A stretch of DNA of 64,000 nucleotides from Azospirillum fermentarium (GCF_025961205.1 NZ_JAOQNH010000004.1:124001-188000), one strand, 5' to 3'. Shown: positions 54,032 through 62,955, numbered from the stretch's first letter. Program-made: numbers and translations. The notes: generated from the letters alone by a model not told the origin.

Positions 54032-55981
54032 GTGCTGCATTTCATAGGTGTTGCCGGCCATGTCGCCTTGCCCGTGGCATCAGCCGCGGTGGTGGATGCA
54101 GGCCGGCGTTTGGGCGGTACCGGTTTCGGGCCTGTTGGCCTCTGGCACGGCGGCGATTGTGCCTTGGCGTTCCGCCGCCGGCCGTTGCGCGATACCGATG
54201 GGCATGCGGCCGACCCCGTGATCGGAGGCGACGGCTCGCTTGTGCTGCTCGGTTCGGGCCGGATCGACCGGCAGGCCGATGTGATCGGCCAGTTGGGTTT
54301 GGAACGCACCCGGGTATGGACCGATGCCGGTCTGATGATGGCGGCGTTCAGCCGATGGGGGGAGGCGGCGCCGGAGCGCCTTCACGGGGACTTTTCGTTC
54401 ATCGTCTGGGACCGTGTGCGCCGCCGCCTGACCCTGGCGCGGGCGGGGCTGGGCTCTCTTCCGCTGTTTTATCACCGTGGCGATGGTTTCGTCGTCTTCG
54501 GCAGCACCCCGGCGGCTTTGATCGCCCTGGGGCTTTTTCCGCGCGATCTCGACCACGCCACGGTCGGCGAACATCTGATCGGTTCTGCGGCGGATAACGA
54601 AGCCAGCATCTACCGTGCGGTCCGGCGGGTGCCCCGCACCGCCGTGACCCGGATCGATCCGTCCGATTCCAGCCCGTCCGGGGCGCGCACCGCCGTGTAT
54701 TGGCGGCCCCGCAGAGGTTCCGTCCTGCGCCTCAAGGACGATCAGGCCTATGTGGAGGCGGGCCGGGAGGTGTTGGCCGACGTTCTATGCGGTTATCTGC
54801 GCTCGACCCAGCCGTTGGCGGTGATGCTGTCGGGCGGGTTCGATTCCGGTGCCATCGCATCCACGCTTGCCCTGCTGGCGCCCGGCCGTGAGATTCTGGG
54901 TCTGACCACCGTGCCGGTTCCGGGCTCGGCCGCGGCCGGGGGGGCTATCGGGCGCGAATGGGATCTGGTGCAGTCCCTGGCCCGCCGCTATCCCAACTTG
55001 CGGGTGCAGCCGGTGGCGGAGAAGACCCTGACGCCGGTGGACGAGGATGCGCGCACCCTGTTCGATGCCACCGGCCTGCCCCTGACGGGGATTTCCCTGA
55101 TGGCCCGGCGCTTCGCCCTGGCCCGTGCCGCCGAACGCGCGGGGGCCGCCACCTTGCTGAACGGGGACGGTGGCAACCGGACCCTGACCTCGGAAGGAAA
55201 CGGGCTGTTCCGCGACCTGTTCCTGGCGGGCCGCTGGGGCCGGCTGGCTCGGGAAACCGTGTCCGCCGCCCGCTACCGCCGGAAGCCCGTCATGAGCTTT
55301 CTGTGGCATGTGGTGTTGCGGGATCTGGTCTCGCGCCCGGTGCTGCGGGCGTGGCGCCGTGCGCGTGGAACGCTGGACGTTCCCATCCATGACGGCAGCT
55401 TCCTGCGCCCCGATTTTGCCCGCGCCAGCGGCCTGGAGCGTCTGTTTGCGGGCGTGTCCCACAATCCCAGCCGCTGGAAATGGATGCACCAGGCCGACCT
55501 CGACACGGCGGTTCTGGGGATTAGCCCATCCCAAGCCGAGACCTTCACCTTGTGCTTTCACGGCATGGGGCTGGACTATGGGGCTCCCTTCCGCGACCGG
55601 CGCATGGTGGATTTCGTTCTGTCACTCCCCTCCGACCAGCTTCAGCGCAACGGCGTGCCCCGGTTTTTGGCGCGCCGGGTGCTGGCCGACCGGCTGCCGC
55701 CGGAAACCTTGGCCGAGAGGGGGTACTTTCCGCCCTTCGCCGATGCCGAGGATTGGGTCCGCGGCTGGTGGGACAAGGCCGCGGAGACGCTGGACAGCCA
55801 ACATCCCGTCGATCTGGCCGCCGCGGCCATCGACCTGCCCCGGCTTCAGGCCCGGCTTGCCGGGGGCGCCCCCGTCTTTGAACGTCCGTCAGGCGCCGAT
55901 TACGACGAAATCGTTCAGGGCATGGCCAACGCGCTTTACGTCAACGCCTTTCTGCGCTGGCACGCCGGCCGGAATCAGTGA
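54032..55981 (+). CDS. Asparagine-synthetase-like lasso cyclase (C protein)
   Basis: 649 residues. The N-terminal glutaminase-like domain lacks the catalytic Cys2 (it starts MLHFIG), as in lasso cyclases. The ATP-pyrophosphatase domain has VMLSGGFDSGAIAS (SGGFDS at 267-272), then LLNGDGGNRTLTSEGN where asparagine synthetases have a GxGGDE loop, and YGAPFRDRRMVDFVLSLP near the C-terminus. It would activate the Glu8 side chain as an adenylate and join it to the core N-terminus. GTG start 54032 after GGAG. Its 3' end overlaps the convergent sulfotransferase gene by 41 bp. Confidence 0.87.
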   Translation: MLHFIGVAGHVALPVASAAVVDAGRRLGGTGFGPVGLWHGGDCALAFRRRPLRDTDGHAADPVIGGDGSLVLLGSGRIDRQADVIGQLGLERTRVWTDAGLMMAAFSRWGEAAPERLHGDFSFIVWDRVRRRLTLARAGLGSLPLFYHRGDGFVVFGSTPAALIALGLFPRDLDHATVGEHLIGSAADNEASIYRAVRRVPRTAVTRIDPSDSSPSGARTAVYWRPRRGSVLRLKDDQAYVEAGREVLADVLCGYLRSTQPLAVMLSGGFDSGAIASTLALLAPGREILGLTTVPVPGSAAAGGAIGREWDLVQSLARRYPNLRVQPVAEKTLTPVDEDARTLFDATGLPLTGISLMARRFALARAAERAGAATLLNGDGGNRTLTSEGNGLFRDLFLAGRWGRLARETVSAARYRRKPVMSFLWHVVLRDLVSRPVLRAWRRARGTLDVPIHDGSFLRPDFARASGLERLFAGVSHNPSRWKWMHQADLDTAVLGISPSQAETFTLCFHGMGLDYGAPFRDRRMVDFVLSLPSDQLQRNGVPRFLARRVLADRLPPETLAERGYFPPFADAEDWVRGWWDKAAETLDSQHPVDLAAAAIDLPRLQARLAGGAPVFERPSGADYDEIVQGMANALYVNAFLRWHAGRNQ

Positions 55982-56846
55982 CCGGGGCATAGCCCAGCCG
56001 TTCCATCAGCGGGCCGTGGTCGTGTTCGATGCGGCTGATCTGGCCGGGAGTGAGAGCGGTGTGCCATTGGCCCGCCCGCCCGGAGCGGAAGAAGCGTTCC
56101 ATGCCGTCGGGGCGTTCGATGAAACCGGTCTCGGCCTCTTTGGCGGCCAGCCGTTCGAAGGCGGTCCGCTCCACCGCCGCGGCAATGGTCTTCGGATCGG
56201 CGGGCCAGCCGCAGAACGCGGCGATCCGGCCCAGCCAGTCCAGCGGGGCGGCCACCATATCCTCGTACCGGACCGTCAGGCGCCGGACCGGTGCCGCCAG
56301 CCAGCTTTCGCCGTGGCGCGACCACGATCCCCTGAATTCGGGAACCTGGCTTTTGCTGGCGTATCCCCTGGTGCGGCCGGTCCAAAAGTCCGGGTTGGCC
56401 ATCTGGTTGATCGTCTGATCGACCGTGCCGCCGTTATGCGCCGCGAGCGACAGGCAGACGTCGCGGGGATCGCGCACCAGATGGACACAGCCGGCGGTGG
56501 CTTCCGGCGGCAGCAACGGCTGCCCGGATGGGGTGGGGTAATAGCCGTCGTGCACTTTGAAGATCATCGGTCTGCCGCCGTCATGCCGGGCGATGTCCCG
56601 ATAGGCGAGCGGGCGCAGGTCCGTCACCTCGTCGCGTGAGAGCTCGGCCAGATCGATGCCCAGGTTCAACTGGAGCAGGTGGCGTCCGCACGCCCCGTGC
56701 GCCGGGTCGGTCATCCGCTGGAGGTCGATGTCGGAATCGCTCTCCAGCGCCCACAGGAACAGCCGGACCCAGGTGTTTCCCGACTTCGGGTAGGAGGCAA
56801 GCCAGAGAATGCCGGGCAGGATGCGTTCGGGTGTTTCCGGCGTCAT
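55941..56846 (-). CDS. Sulfotransferase (PAPS-dependent)
   Basis: 301 residues. The 5'-phosphosulfate loop YPKSGNTW (19-26), KVHD at 97-100 and RDPRDVCLS (125-133, the 3'-phosphate motif) identify a PAPS sulfotransferase. LTVRYEDMVAAPL and ERFFRSGRAGQWHTALTP at the C-terminus are typical of the family. Its ATG overlaps the B2 stop (ATGA), so it is co-translated with the lasso protease. It is a good candidate for a tailoring enzyme that sulfates a Ser/Thr of the lasso peptide, or a sugar placed on it. Confidence 0.92.
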   Translation of the reverse strand: MTPETPERILPGILWLASYPKSGNTWVRLFLWALESDSDIDLQRMTDPAHGACGRHLLQLNLGIDLAELSRDEVTDLRPLAYRDIARHDGGRPMIFKVHDGYYPTPSGQPLLPPEATAGCVHLVRDPRDVCLSLAAHNGGTVDQTINQMANPDFWTGRTRGYASKSQVPEFRGSWSRHGESWLAAPVRRLTVRYEDMVAAPLDWLGRIAAFCGWPADPKTIAAAVERTAFERLAAKEAETGFIERPDGMERFFRSGRAGQWHTALTPGQISRIEHDHGPLMERLGYAPVTDSGRRASAERR

Positions 56847-57259
56847 CGCGGTGCCGAGGCAAAACTGGCCAGGGGCACGAAGTCAGGGGCCTCTGTGCCG
56901 CCGCACACGCACCCGCCGGCAGCTTCGAGCCAGGCGTGGGCGGTCAGGCGGCCATCCTCCCGGCGTCCGATGCCGAAATGCAGCACCGCGGGAATCCCCC
57001 GGCGCCACAGCATCAGGCGCGCGGCCAGCGCCAGGATCAGACAACTGGAGTGCCAGGGAAGCCGTTTCCCCACCGTTCCGATCGCCCGCCCGACCGCCGC
57101 CGCCCGCGGGTCGGAGGGGAGGGTGTGGGTGACCGCCGGCCCGGATGCCACCACGGCCTGCCGTGCCACCATACAACGGAAAGGCAGGACGGATGCCAAT
57201 CGCGCCAACGTCAGGGCGACCGCCGCTTCGGTGAACAGTCCAGCCCGCCGTACCCGCAT
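56843..57259 (-). CDS. Lasso leader peptidase (B2, transglutaminase-like)
   Basis: 138 residues. The C-terminal half LPWHSSCLILALAARLMLWR (C73) and LTAHAWLEAAGG (H108) are the Cys and His of the lasso B2 cysteine protease fold. The N-terminal half is short and helical. With the separate PqqD-like B1 it removes the precursor leader. ATG 57259 with AGG five bases upstream is chosen; a TTG at 57307 is in frame. It is 54 bp after the oxygenase stop and overlaps the sulfotransferase start. Confidence 0.88.
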   Translation of the reverse strand: MRVRRAGLFTEAAVALTLARLASVLPFRCMVARQAVVASGPAVTHTLPSDPRAAAVGRAIGTVGKRLPWHSSCLILALAARLMLWRRGIPAVLHFGIGRREDGRLTAHAWLEAAGGCVCGGTEAPDFVPLASFASAPR

Positions 57260-57313
57260 GGCACCTGATCCGGTGATGTGATGAGACTGGTTTAACGGCA
57301 CCCACAAAGGGCG

Positions 57314-57979
57314 TCAAGCCGGGGCCGGCGCACTCATCCAGATGGTCAGCCCCCATCGCGGCGGTGCCGTTTCCGCCAGGGGTTCAACCGCATGCATGGA
57401 TTGCCCGGACACCTTGAAGACCACCAGCCGGTTGGGAAGCGGTTCCAGCTCCCGCACCACGCGGCCCTCGCTCATCTGGAGGAAACGGCCGCCGTACCCG
57501 GGTTGCCAGTGCCGCCCCGGATACAGGACCAAGCATAATCGCCGGTTGCTGATATTATCCGTGTGTGGCTTAACGTGATGCCCCGGTGGCGTGATGCGCA
57601 CTTGCAGGCCCTGGATTGCATCGGGTTTAATGCCTGTGATGCGTGCAAGATAATCGGCAAAGGACGGCCTGTTGATAAAATTGCAGAGCAAAAGATAGGT
57701 CAGATAGCCGGGATCCACGCGGCGGTCGGGCTTGGGGGATTTCAGAACCAGCTCCCATCCGGTATCACTGTGGCTTATGCCGTCGAAGTCGCCATACCAC
57801 GGATGGAAATCCCCATCGGACCCGTAGAGCATCCGCAGTGACTCCAGCCGGTTTGGCAGCAGGAAGTCATCGAACCAAACCGTCAAGCAAGGATCCTTGG
57901 CAAAGCGGGCTGCTGCAGCGGCCACGGCCGTATGATCCAGGTGGCAGGGGTTGATCCGGCTGTGCAGATTGGATGTCAT
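57314..57979 (-). CDS. 2-oxoglutarate/Fe(II)-dependent oxygenase
   Basis: 221 residues. The facial triad is readable as H139-x-D141 (KPHTDN) and H196 (SMHAVEP), with R208 (PPRWGLTIW) for 2-oxoglutarate. Resembles prolyl-4-hydroxylase-type oxygenases. By position it may hydroxylate the lasso peptide. The start is ATG 57979; a GTG at 58036 is in frame. First gene of the minus-strand set oxygenase-B2-sulfotransferase. Confidence 0.87.
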   Translation of the reverse strand: MTSNLHSRINPCHLDHTAVAAAAARFAKDPCLTVWFDDFLLPNRLESLRMLYGSDGDFHPWYGDFDGISHSDTGWELVLKSPKPDRRVDPGYLTYLLLCNFINRPSFADYLARITGIKPDAIQGLQVRITPPGHHVKPHTDNISNRRLCLVLYPGRHWQPGYGGRFLQMSEGRVVRELEPLPNRLVVFKVSGQSMHAVEPLAETAPPRWGLTIWMSAPAPA

Positions 57980-58327
57980 GATCGGTTCCGATGCGCGGGT
58001 TTTGTATCGGGAGCGAGGCGGGGAGTGGCCCTTCACGTGTTATGCAAAAATGTTATGCCGGCAATCGGCCCATTGCCAGAAGGGTGTAAGCCCGTTGCGG
58101 GGGTGACCATCCGGCTTCTCTCAGGAGGCCGGATTCAGGAGCAAGGTTATTTTTGAGAAGCGGGGTATGAGCATGTTGCCGGGCAGACGAGCGTAATAGA
58201 TATGCATGAATCTCTATGCGATGGAAAAGCGCTTATCTATATCTCCTCTATCGATGCAGCATTCGAACGTTGAAGCCGCACATCTTGCCTCTGGTGTTGA
58301 CCTTCCCTTTTTTCGCCTCCTTGCCGA
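57980..58327. other. Divergent intergenic region, oxygenase / sugar transferase
   Basis: 348 bp. It contains an inverted repeat ATCCGGC / GCCGGAT (58109-58115 and 58128-58134, 12-nt loop) and an AT-rich run near 58185-58260 suited to a promoter for the plus-strand transferase. No supported gene. The region upstream of the oxygenase start at 57979 should hold its promoter. Confidence 0.5.
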
Positions 58328-59785
58328 ATGATTAACGATATATCCCCCTGCTCCCCATCGGAATCGGCGGCTTACCCTGCCTTGTTGCTGCGCCTGAACG
58401 GCTGGCGCCAGCGTGCCTTCATCGGTGCCGACCTGATGGGATTGACAGGGGCGTTTCTGCTGGCGGCCCTTTCGTCCCTTGTGATCAACGAATGGCTCCT
58501 GGGCCGGCCCTACCGTGATCTGATGGGCGATGACGTGCTTCAGCGTCTTGCCCAGTTCGGGGCCATCGGTCTGTGCATGCTGCTGTGGTTCCACACCCGT
58601 GGTCATTACCGCCGGCGCCTGCCGCTATGGAGTGCCGCTCAGGACATCGTGATCGCCTCGATACTGGCGCTGTTGACCGACGGCTTTCTCATGTTCGCAT
58701 TCAAGGCCGATTTCTCGCGCCTGTGGCTGGGGCAGGCATGGCTTCTGACGGCCGCCCTGATCCCGGTGATGCGCGGATTCATTATCACGGTTCTGGATGC
58801 CCGTGGCTTGTGGCGCTTGCCGGTGGTGGTGGTTGGTGGGGGGGAGACGGCGCAAAAGGCGGTGGAGGCGTTGAAGTCCGAGCGCTCCCTCGGTTACGAT
58901 ATCGTTGGCGTGCGCCCCCTGTCGGCGGTGGGAAGCAAAGGGAACGGCTCGTGGGAGGCGCTTTACGCCCGCGAGCAGGCGCAGCTTGTCGTGCTTGCCC
59001 TTTCCGATGCCGATCTGGTGGGAGGTGGTGAGCTGATCGCCGATCTGGCGCGACGCCGGTTGCCCTTTGCCATCGCTCCGGCCCTTCAAGGGTTACCGGT
59101 TCTGGGGTTCGACCGCATCTATTTCTTCAGCCAGGATGTCATGCTCCTGGCGGCGCGCAACAATCTGGAACAGCCGCTCAGCCGTGGCGTGAAGTTCGTT
59201 TTCGATCTTGTGGCCGCATCGATGCTGGTGGCCATTCTTGCTCCGGTGTTCGTGTTTTTCGCCCTTCTGATCATGCGGGATGGCGGGCCGGTGGTCTATG
59301 GCCACACCCGGATCGGGCGGGGCGGGCGGCCCTTCACCTGTCTGAAGTTCCGCACCATGGCTCCGGATGCCGAACGGCGGCTTCAGGATATGCTCGCCAC
59401 CGATCCTGATGCCGCGACGGAATGGAGTGTGGCACGCAAGCTGAGGAATGATCCGAGAGTTACGCCCATCGGACGTTTCCTGCGCGCGTCCAGCCTGGAC
59501 GAGCTCTTGCAGCTTTTCAACGTGTTGCGTGGGGAGATGAGCCTTGTCGGCCCCCGCCCGGTGACGGGCGAGGAACTGGCGCTGTATGGCCGGGACGTCT
59601 CGTATTATCTGGAAACCCGTCCGGGCATGACCGGGCTGTGGCAGATCAGCGGGCGTAACGAGATCGCCTATGACGAGCGGGTGCGGCTGGACGTGTGGTA
59701 TGTCAAGAATTGGACGCTGTGGCATGACATTGCCATTCTGGTGCGCACGATACCGGTGGTGTGGCGCCGGGTCGGTGCCTATTAG
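58328..59785 (+). CDS. Undecaprenyl-phosphate sugar-1-phosphate transferase (WbaP/ExoY type)
   Basis: 485 residues. Four to five membrane helices (residues 30-155), a Rossmann-like CoA-binding-type middle domain (LPVVVVGGGETAQKAVEALK), another membrane helix (about 290-315) and the catalytic bacterial transferase domain with RIGRGGRPFTCLKFRTM, SSLDELLQLFNVLRG, MSLVGPRP and RPGMTGLWQISGRNE. It starts repeat-unit synthesis by placing a sugar-1-phosphate on undecaprenyl phosphate. It lies inside the lasso locus but belongs to the Wza-type export route (62.3 kb). Confidence 0.95.
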   Translation: MINDISPCSPSESAAYPALLLRLNGWRQRAFIGADLMGLTGAFLLAALSSLVINEWLLGRPYRDLMGDDVLQRLAQFGAIGLCMLLWFHTRGHYRRRLPLWSAAQDIVIASILALLTDGFLMFAFKADFSRLWLGQAWLLTAALIPVMRGFIITVLDARGLWRLPVVVVGGGETAQKAVEALKSERSLGYDIVGVRPLSAVGSKGNGSWEALYAREQAQLVVLALSDADLVGGGELIADLARRRLPFAIAPALQGLPVLGFDRIYFFSQDVMLLAARNNLEQPLSRGVKFVFDLVAASMLVAILAPVFVFFALLIMRDGGPVVYGHTRIGRGGRPFTCLKFRTMAPDAERRLQDMLATDPDAATEWSVARKLRNDPRVTPIGRFLRASSLDELLQLFNVLRGEMSLVGPRPVTGEELALYGRDVSYYLETRPGMTGLWQISGRNEIAYDERVRLDVWYVKNWTLWHDIAILVRTIPVVWRRVGAY

Positions 59786-59832
59786 GCCCGTGGCCGGCAT
59801 TGTTGTGTGGAAGGGAGAGGGCTGGCGAGAAT

Positions 59833-60975
59833 ATGGCGGAAAAGATGAATCACCGTAATCTTCCGCCGGTCAATGGCTTTATCCTTGATGCTCTCGCCTT
59901 TAATTTTGGAGCGGCCACACCATCGCCGCCGGACGATCTGAACTGGGATGATTTCCTGAAAGCCGTCGTTCACCATCGTGTTCCTCTGCTTTTGACGGCC
60001 TTGGAAAAAAACATCCCGCTTCCCGCTGCTGTGAGTCAGCGCCTGCGGGCGATGCAGAAAAGGGCGGCTCTGCGCACCCTGACGCTGACCGCAGCGGCGG
60101 TGCAGGCGGTCACCGCCTGCCGGGCGGTGGGAATCCGCAGCCTGCTGCTGAAGGGGCCGGCGCATTCGACCCTGTTCTTCGGGCGCCTGGACAGCCGATG
60201 GTACCGGGATATCGATCTGTTGGTTCAGCCTGAGGATCTGGCCGTGGCGTTGCAGGTTCTGACCGGGCTGGGGTACGCCACGGTCGGGAACGAAGGGGGA
60301 GCCGCCACCTTGCATCGGCAACAGGACAACGCCACCATCGAGCTTCACAGCGCCTTGGACATCGACGAGCGGCTGCTGCCTGTGTCTCTGTTACAGCCTT
60401 TCGACGGTGCGCGGGAAATCATGCTCGCGGACAGCCCCATCGCTATCATGAATCCGGAAAAATCGGTGGTCTACGCGGCCTTTCACGGTGCAAAGCATTT
60501 GTGGAGCCAGTATTTCTGGCTCTGCGACATCGCTGCGGCCCGGCTGTGTGGAACCGTCGATTGGGCAGAGGCGCTCGCCATTGCCCGAAGGGTCGGTGTT
60601 GACCGGCATCTGCTGCTGGCCTGTCTCTTGGCCGAGGAGCATTTGGGCGTGCCGTCCCCCCTTCACGGCCTCGTGGAGCCGCGGGAGATCGACAGGGTGC
60701 GCCGGCTGGCGCGGGAACTCCACCCGGTGTTGGCGGATGAGGACTTTGACGGTGGCGGGACATCGTTCCGCCTGCTGGGGAGGATGCGCTATCTCTGGTG
60801 GGACATTCGTCTTCAGCGGCGGACGTCGGCCCGTTGGGCGGTTTTGGCCTGGCCGTGGCGCCCTAGTGAGCGCGACCGGCGCTTTCTGCCCCTTCCAAAA
60901 CCGCTGGAGGCTTTGTATCCCCTTGTCCGGCTGTACCGGGTGCTGACGGATGCCGTTGCGCGCCGCAACCGTTGA
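59833..60975 (+). CDS. PF14907-type nucleotidyltransferase family protein (lasso tailoring)
   Basis: 380 residues. LLLKGPAHSTLFFGRLD and SRWYRDIDLLVQPEDL (K107-G108; D126 and D128) are the core of the PF14907 nucleotidyltransferase family, and ATIELHSALD follows. Proteins of this family (PsmN in the pseudomycoidin locus) act after the HPr-kinase-like enzyme and extend the phosphorylated lasso C-terminus with hexose. Start at ATG 59833, 47 bp after the sugar transferase stop. It ends 6 bp from the convergent phosphatase gene. Confidence 0.83.
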   Translation: MAEKMNHRNLPPVNGFILDALAFNFGAATPSPPDDLNWDDFLKAVVHHRVPLLLTALEKNIPLPAAVSQRLRAMQKRAALRTLTLTAAAVQAVTACRAVGIRSLLLKGPAHSTLFFGRLDSRWYRDIDLLVQPEDLAVALQVLTGLGYATVGNEGGAATLHRQQDNATIELHSALDIDERLLPVSLLQPFDGAREIMLADSPIAIMNPEKSVVYAAFHGAKHLWSQYFWLCDIAAARLCGTVDWAEALAIARRVGVDRHLLLACLLAEEHLGVPSPLHGLVEPREIDRVRRLARELHPVLADEDFDGGGTSFRLLGRMRYLWWDIRLQRRTSARWAVLAWPWRPSERDRRFLPLPKPLEALYPLVRLYRVLTDAVARRNR

Positions 60976-60981
60976 GCAGGA

Positions 60982-61794
60982 TCAGCCGGCCCGCGGTGTG
61001 CCGGTGCTCAGGAAGGTTCGGGACGCGCCATCCAATACAATGGCACTCAACACCCCCGTCGCGTAGGCACCGGTATCGACGGCGATGCGGTTGGGGCGGA
61101 TTTCCGGCGTTTCGACGATGGTATGCCCATGAACGATCACCTTTTCATGCCGTGTAGGCGATGACAGGAACGGCTCGCGCAGCCACAGCAGGTCGTCGCG
61201 CCGCTGCCGGTCCAGCGCCCGGCCCGGCTTTACCCCCGCATGGACGAAGGCGTAATCGCCGTAGACCGCATAATCCTCCAGCCCATCGAGAAAACAGCGA
61301 TGGGTGTCGGGAAGCCGGTCGGTGAACTGGTCGCGCAGGTCTTTCAACCGCCCGCGGTCCCGGATACCGACCGAGGCACGCACGCCATAGCTGGCCATGG
61401 CCTCTGCCCCGCCGAAATCCAGCCATCGGGCATTGGCAATCGGATCGGCGATGAAGTCCAGCATGGCCGCTTCATGATTGCCGGCAAGAAAGCGGACGTC
61501 GGTTCCGGGCAGCGGGCCCGTTATCAGCCGATCCAGCACACCCTGGCTGTTCGGGCCACGGTCGATATAGTCCCCGAGAAAGACCAGGACGATCCGCCGA
61601 CCGGGGTGATGTGCGGCATCATCGGCGATCAGTGACAGCAGCCGGTCCAGCAGCAGCAATTCGCCGTGGATGTCGCCAATGGCATAGAGGCGGATGTCGT
61701 GTGCCATCACCGGGGCGTCACTGGATCCGGACGCTTCCGCAGCGGCCCTTCCCAGGCACCGGGTGATCCAGGCGCGCAATCCTCCGCTGTTCAC
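60982..61794 (-). CDS. PPP-family metallophosphatase
   Basis: 270 residues. GDIHG (40-44), GDYIDRG (74-80), GNHE (105-108) and HGH near the end are the four metal-binding motifs of Ser/Thr-type bacterial phosphatases (PrpA-like). The GTG at 61794 is chosen as it has AAGGA about seven bases upstream; the frame is open further to 61929 with poor sequence. It is cytosolic. It might reverse phosphorylation by the kinases nearby or act generally; the neighbourhood suggests but does not prove the former. Confidence 0.86.
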   Translation of the reverse strand: MNSGGLRAWITRCLGRAAAEASGSSDAPVMAHDIRLYAIGDIHGELLLLDRLLSLIADDAAHHPGRRIVLVFLGDYIDRGPNSQGVLDRLITGPLPGTDVRFLAGNHEAAMLDFIADPIANARWLDFGGAEAMASYGVRASVGIRDRGRLKDLRDQFTDRLPDTHRCFLDGLEDYAVYGDYAFVHAGVKPGRALDRQRRDDLLWLREPFLSSPTRHEKVIVHGHTIVETPEIRPNRIAVDTGAYATGVLSAIVLDGASRTFLSTGTPRAG

Positions 61795-62335
61795 ACCCTG
61801 TTCCTTGACCAACTGAACCTGCCGACCGTTGTACCTTTCCACGCCTTTGCCCGCAACAGGGGGTATGAAGCCCGATTCAACGGGCGATGCCGTTCCAACA
61901 CCCGTGCTCCATCCACGCATTGACACCATGAGGCGCAGAAAGCACCGATTCGCATCGCCAAAGGGGAAAACGCCGGAAACCGGGCTTTTTGAGGAGCCGC
62001 TGAAGGGCGCAAGACTGGGGCTTGGGCAGGCATAGCGGCCTTGTTGAAAATCCGCATGCCAAAGGTTGACGTCTCATGGTTGCAGCGTATCGGCTGGATG
62101 TCCGACGGGTTCCGCGGCTCAACCATGGATCGGCGGGGGCGCGCGGGCTGGAAAGGGGCCATATGGGGGAGGTTCGGCGGTGATTGGTTTCCCAATCGGG
62201 CATGTGGATGGCCCGTCCGGCGGGTGCAGACAGAATGGGAAACCAATGATCCCAGTCTGGTCTTGAACGGCTTTGATGCACGGCATAGATTGCCGAGAGA
62301 ACAAAAAATGCTCGATATCGGAGTCACTTTTTCTC
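61795..62335. other. Divergent intergenic region, phosphatase / Wza-type gene
   Basis: 541 bp without a supported gene. Short open frames on both strands are unlike any known protein. It contains the long inverted repeat at 62183-62247 and, close to the plus-strand gene, a GGAG about 12 bases before ATG 62336. Promoters of both genes are expected here. Confidence 0.55.
62183..62247. promoter_or_regulatory. 12-bp perfect inverted repeat with 41-nt spacer
   Basis: ATTGGTTTCCCA (62183-62194) and TGGGAAACCAAT (62236-62247). It could be a paired operator (two half sites) or an mRNA hairpin in the leader of the Wza-type gene, 90-150 bp upstream of its start. Confidence 0.55.
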
Positions 62336-62920
62336 ATGCCATGCAAACCGAACACTGTAGCGTCTGTCTTGTTCGCCCTTATGGCGCTGACTCTTGTCGG
62401 TTGCGGCGGCGTATCGCTGCCGTCGGAAATGGCGCCGATGGAAACGGGCAATCCGTCTGAAGGCTATCTCATCGAGCCGGGCAACCGGGTTCGGGTCACG
62501 GTTTTCAACGAACCGTCCCTTTCGGGGGATTTCATCGTCGATCCGTCCGGTTCCCTGTCCCTGACGTTGGTCGGCAATATCCCGGCCAGTGGCATCGGCC
62601 CGAAGGTGCTGGGTGAACGCATCGAGGCCTTGCTGAAGAAGGATGGCTATCTGCAGGCACCGAAGGTCGCTGTGGAAGTGCAGTCCTTCCGTCCGTTTTA
62701 TGTTCTGGGTGAGGTCCGTCAGCCCGGCGAGTTTCCATACACCAACGGCATGACGGTGTTGAGCGCCATCGCACGGGCCGGTGGTTATGACTACCGTGCT
62801 TGGGAAGGTGACGTGATGCTGGTCCGTATGGTCAATGGCAAGCAGAAAGAATACCGTGCTACGGAGCGGACGCCCATTTTGCCGGGTGATATCATCAGGG
62901 TGCCGCAGCGCCGGATATGA
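62336..62920 (+). CDS. Polysaccharide export lipoprotein (Wza/ExoF type)
   Basis: 194 residues. A signal peptide ends in the lipobox LVGC, so it is a lipoprotein anchored in the outer membrane. The mature part has the Poly_export start YLIEPGNRVRVTVFNEPSLS and GSLSLTLVGNIPASG, followed by the SLBB-like FYVLGEVRQPGEFPYTNGMT. It is shorter than Wza (about 380 residues) and lacks its second SLBB and C-terminal helix, as in many alphaproteobacterial ExoF-like proteins. ATG 62336. It is followed 35 bp later by the Ala-rich secreted protein. Confidence 0.93.
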   Translation: MPCKPNTVASVLFALMALTLVGCGGVSLPSEMAPMETGNPSEGYLIEPGNRVRVTVFNEPSLSGDFIVDPSGSLSLTLVGNIPASGIGPKVLGERIEALLKKDGYLQAPKVAVEVQSFRPFYVLGEVRQPGEFPYTNGMTVLSAIARAGGYDYRAWEGDVMLVRMVNGKQKEYRATERTPILPGDIIRVPQRRI

Positions 62921-62955
62921 ACGGTTCCTGACGACGGGTATTGGGGGAGAGCGCT

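Noticed and set aside
58105..58150. Hairpin ATCCGGC / GCCGGAT followed by a T-run considered as a riboswitch or terminator.
   Set aside because: The T-run is over 10 nt away from the stem and no riboswitch-like conserved core is seen.
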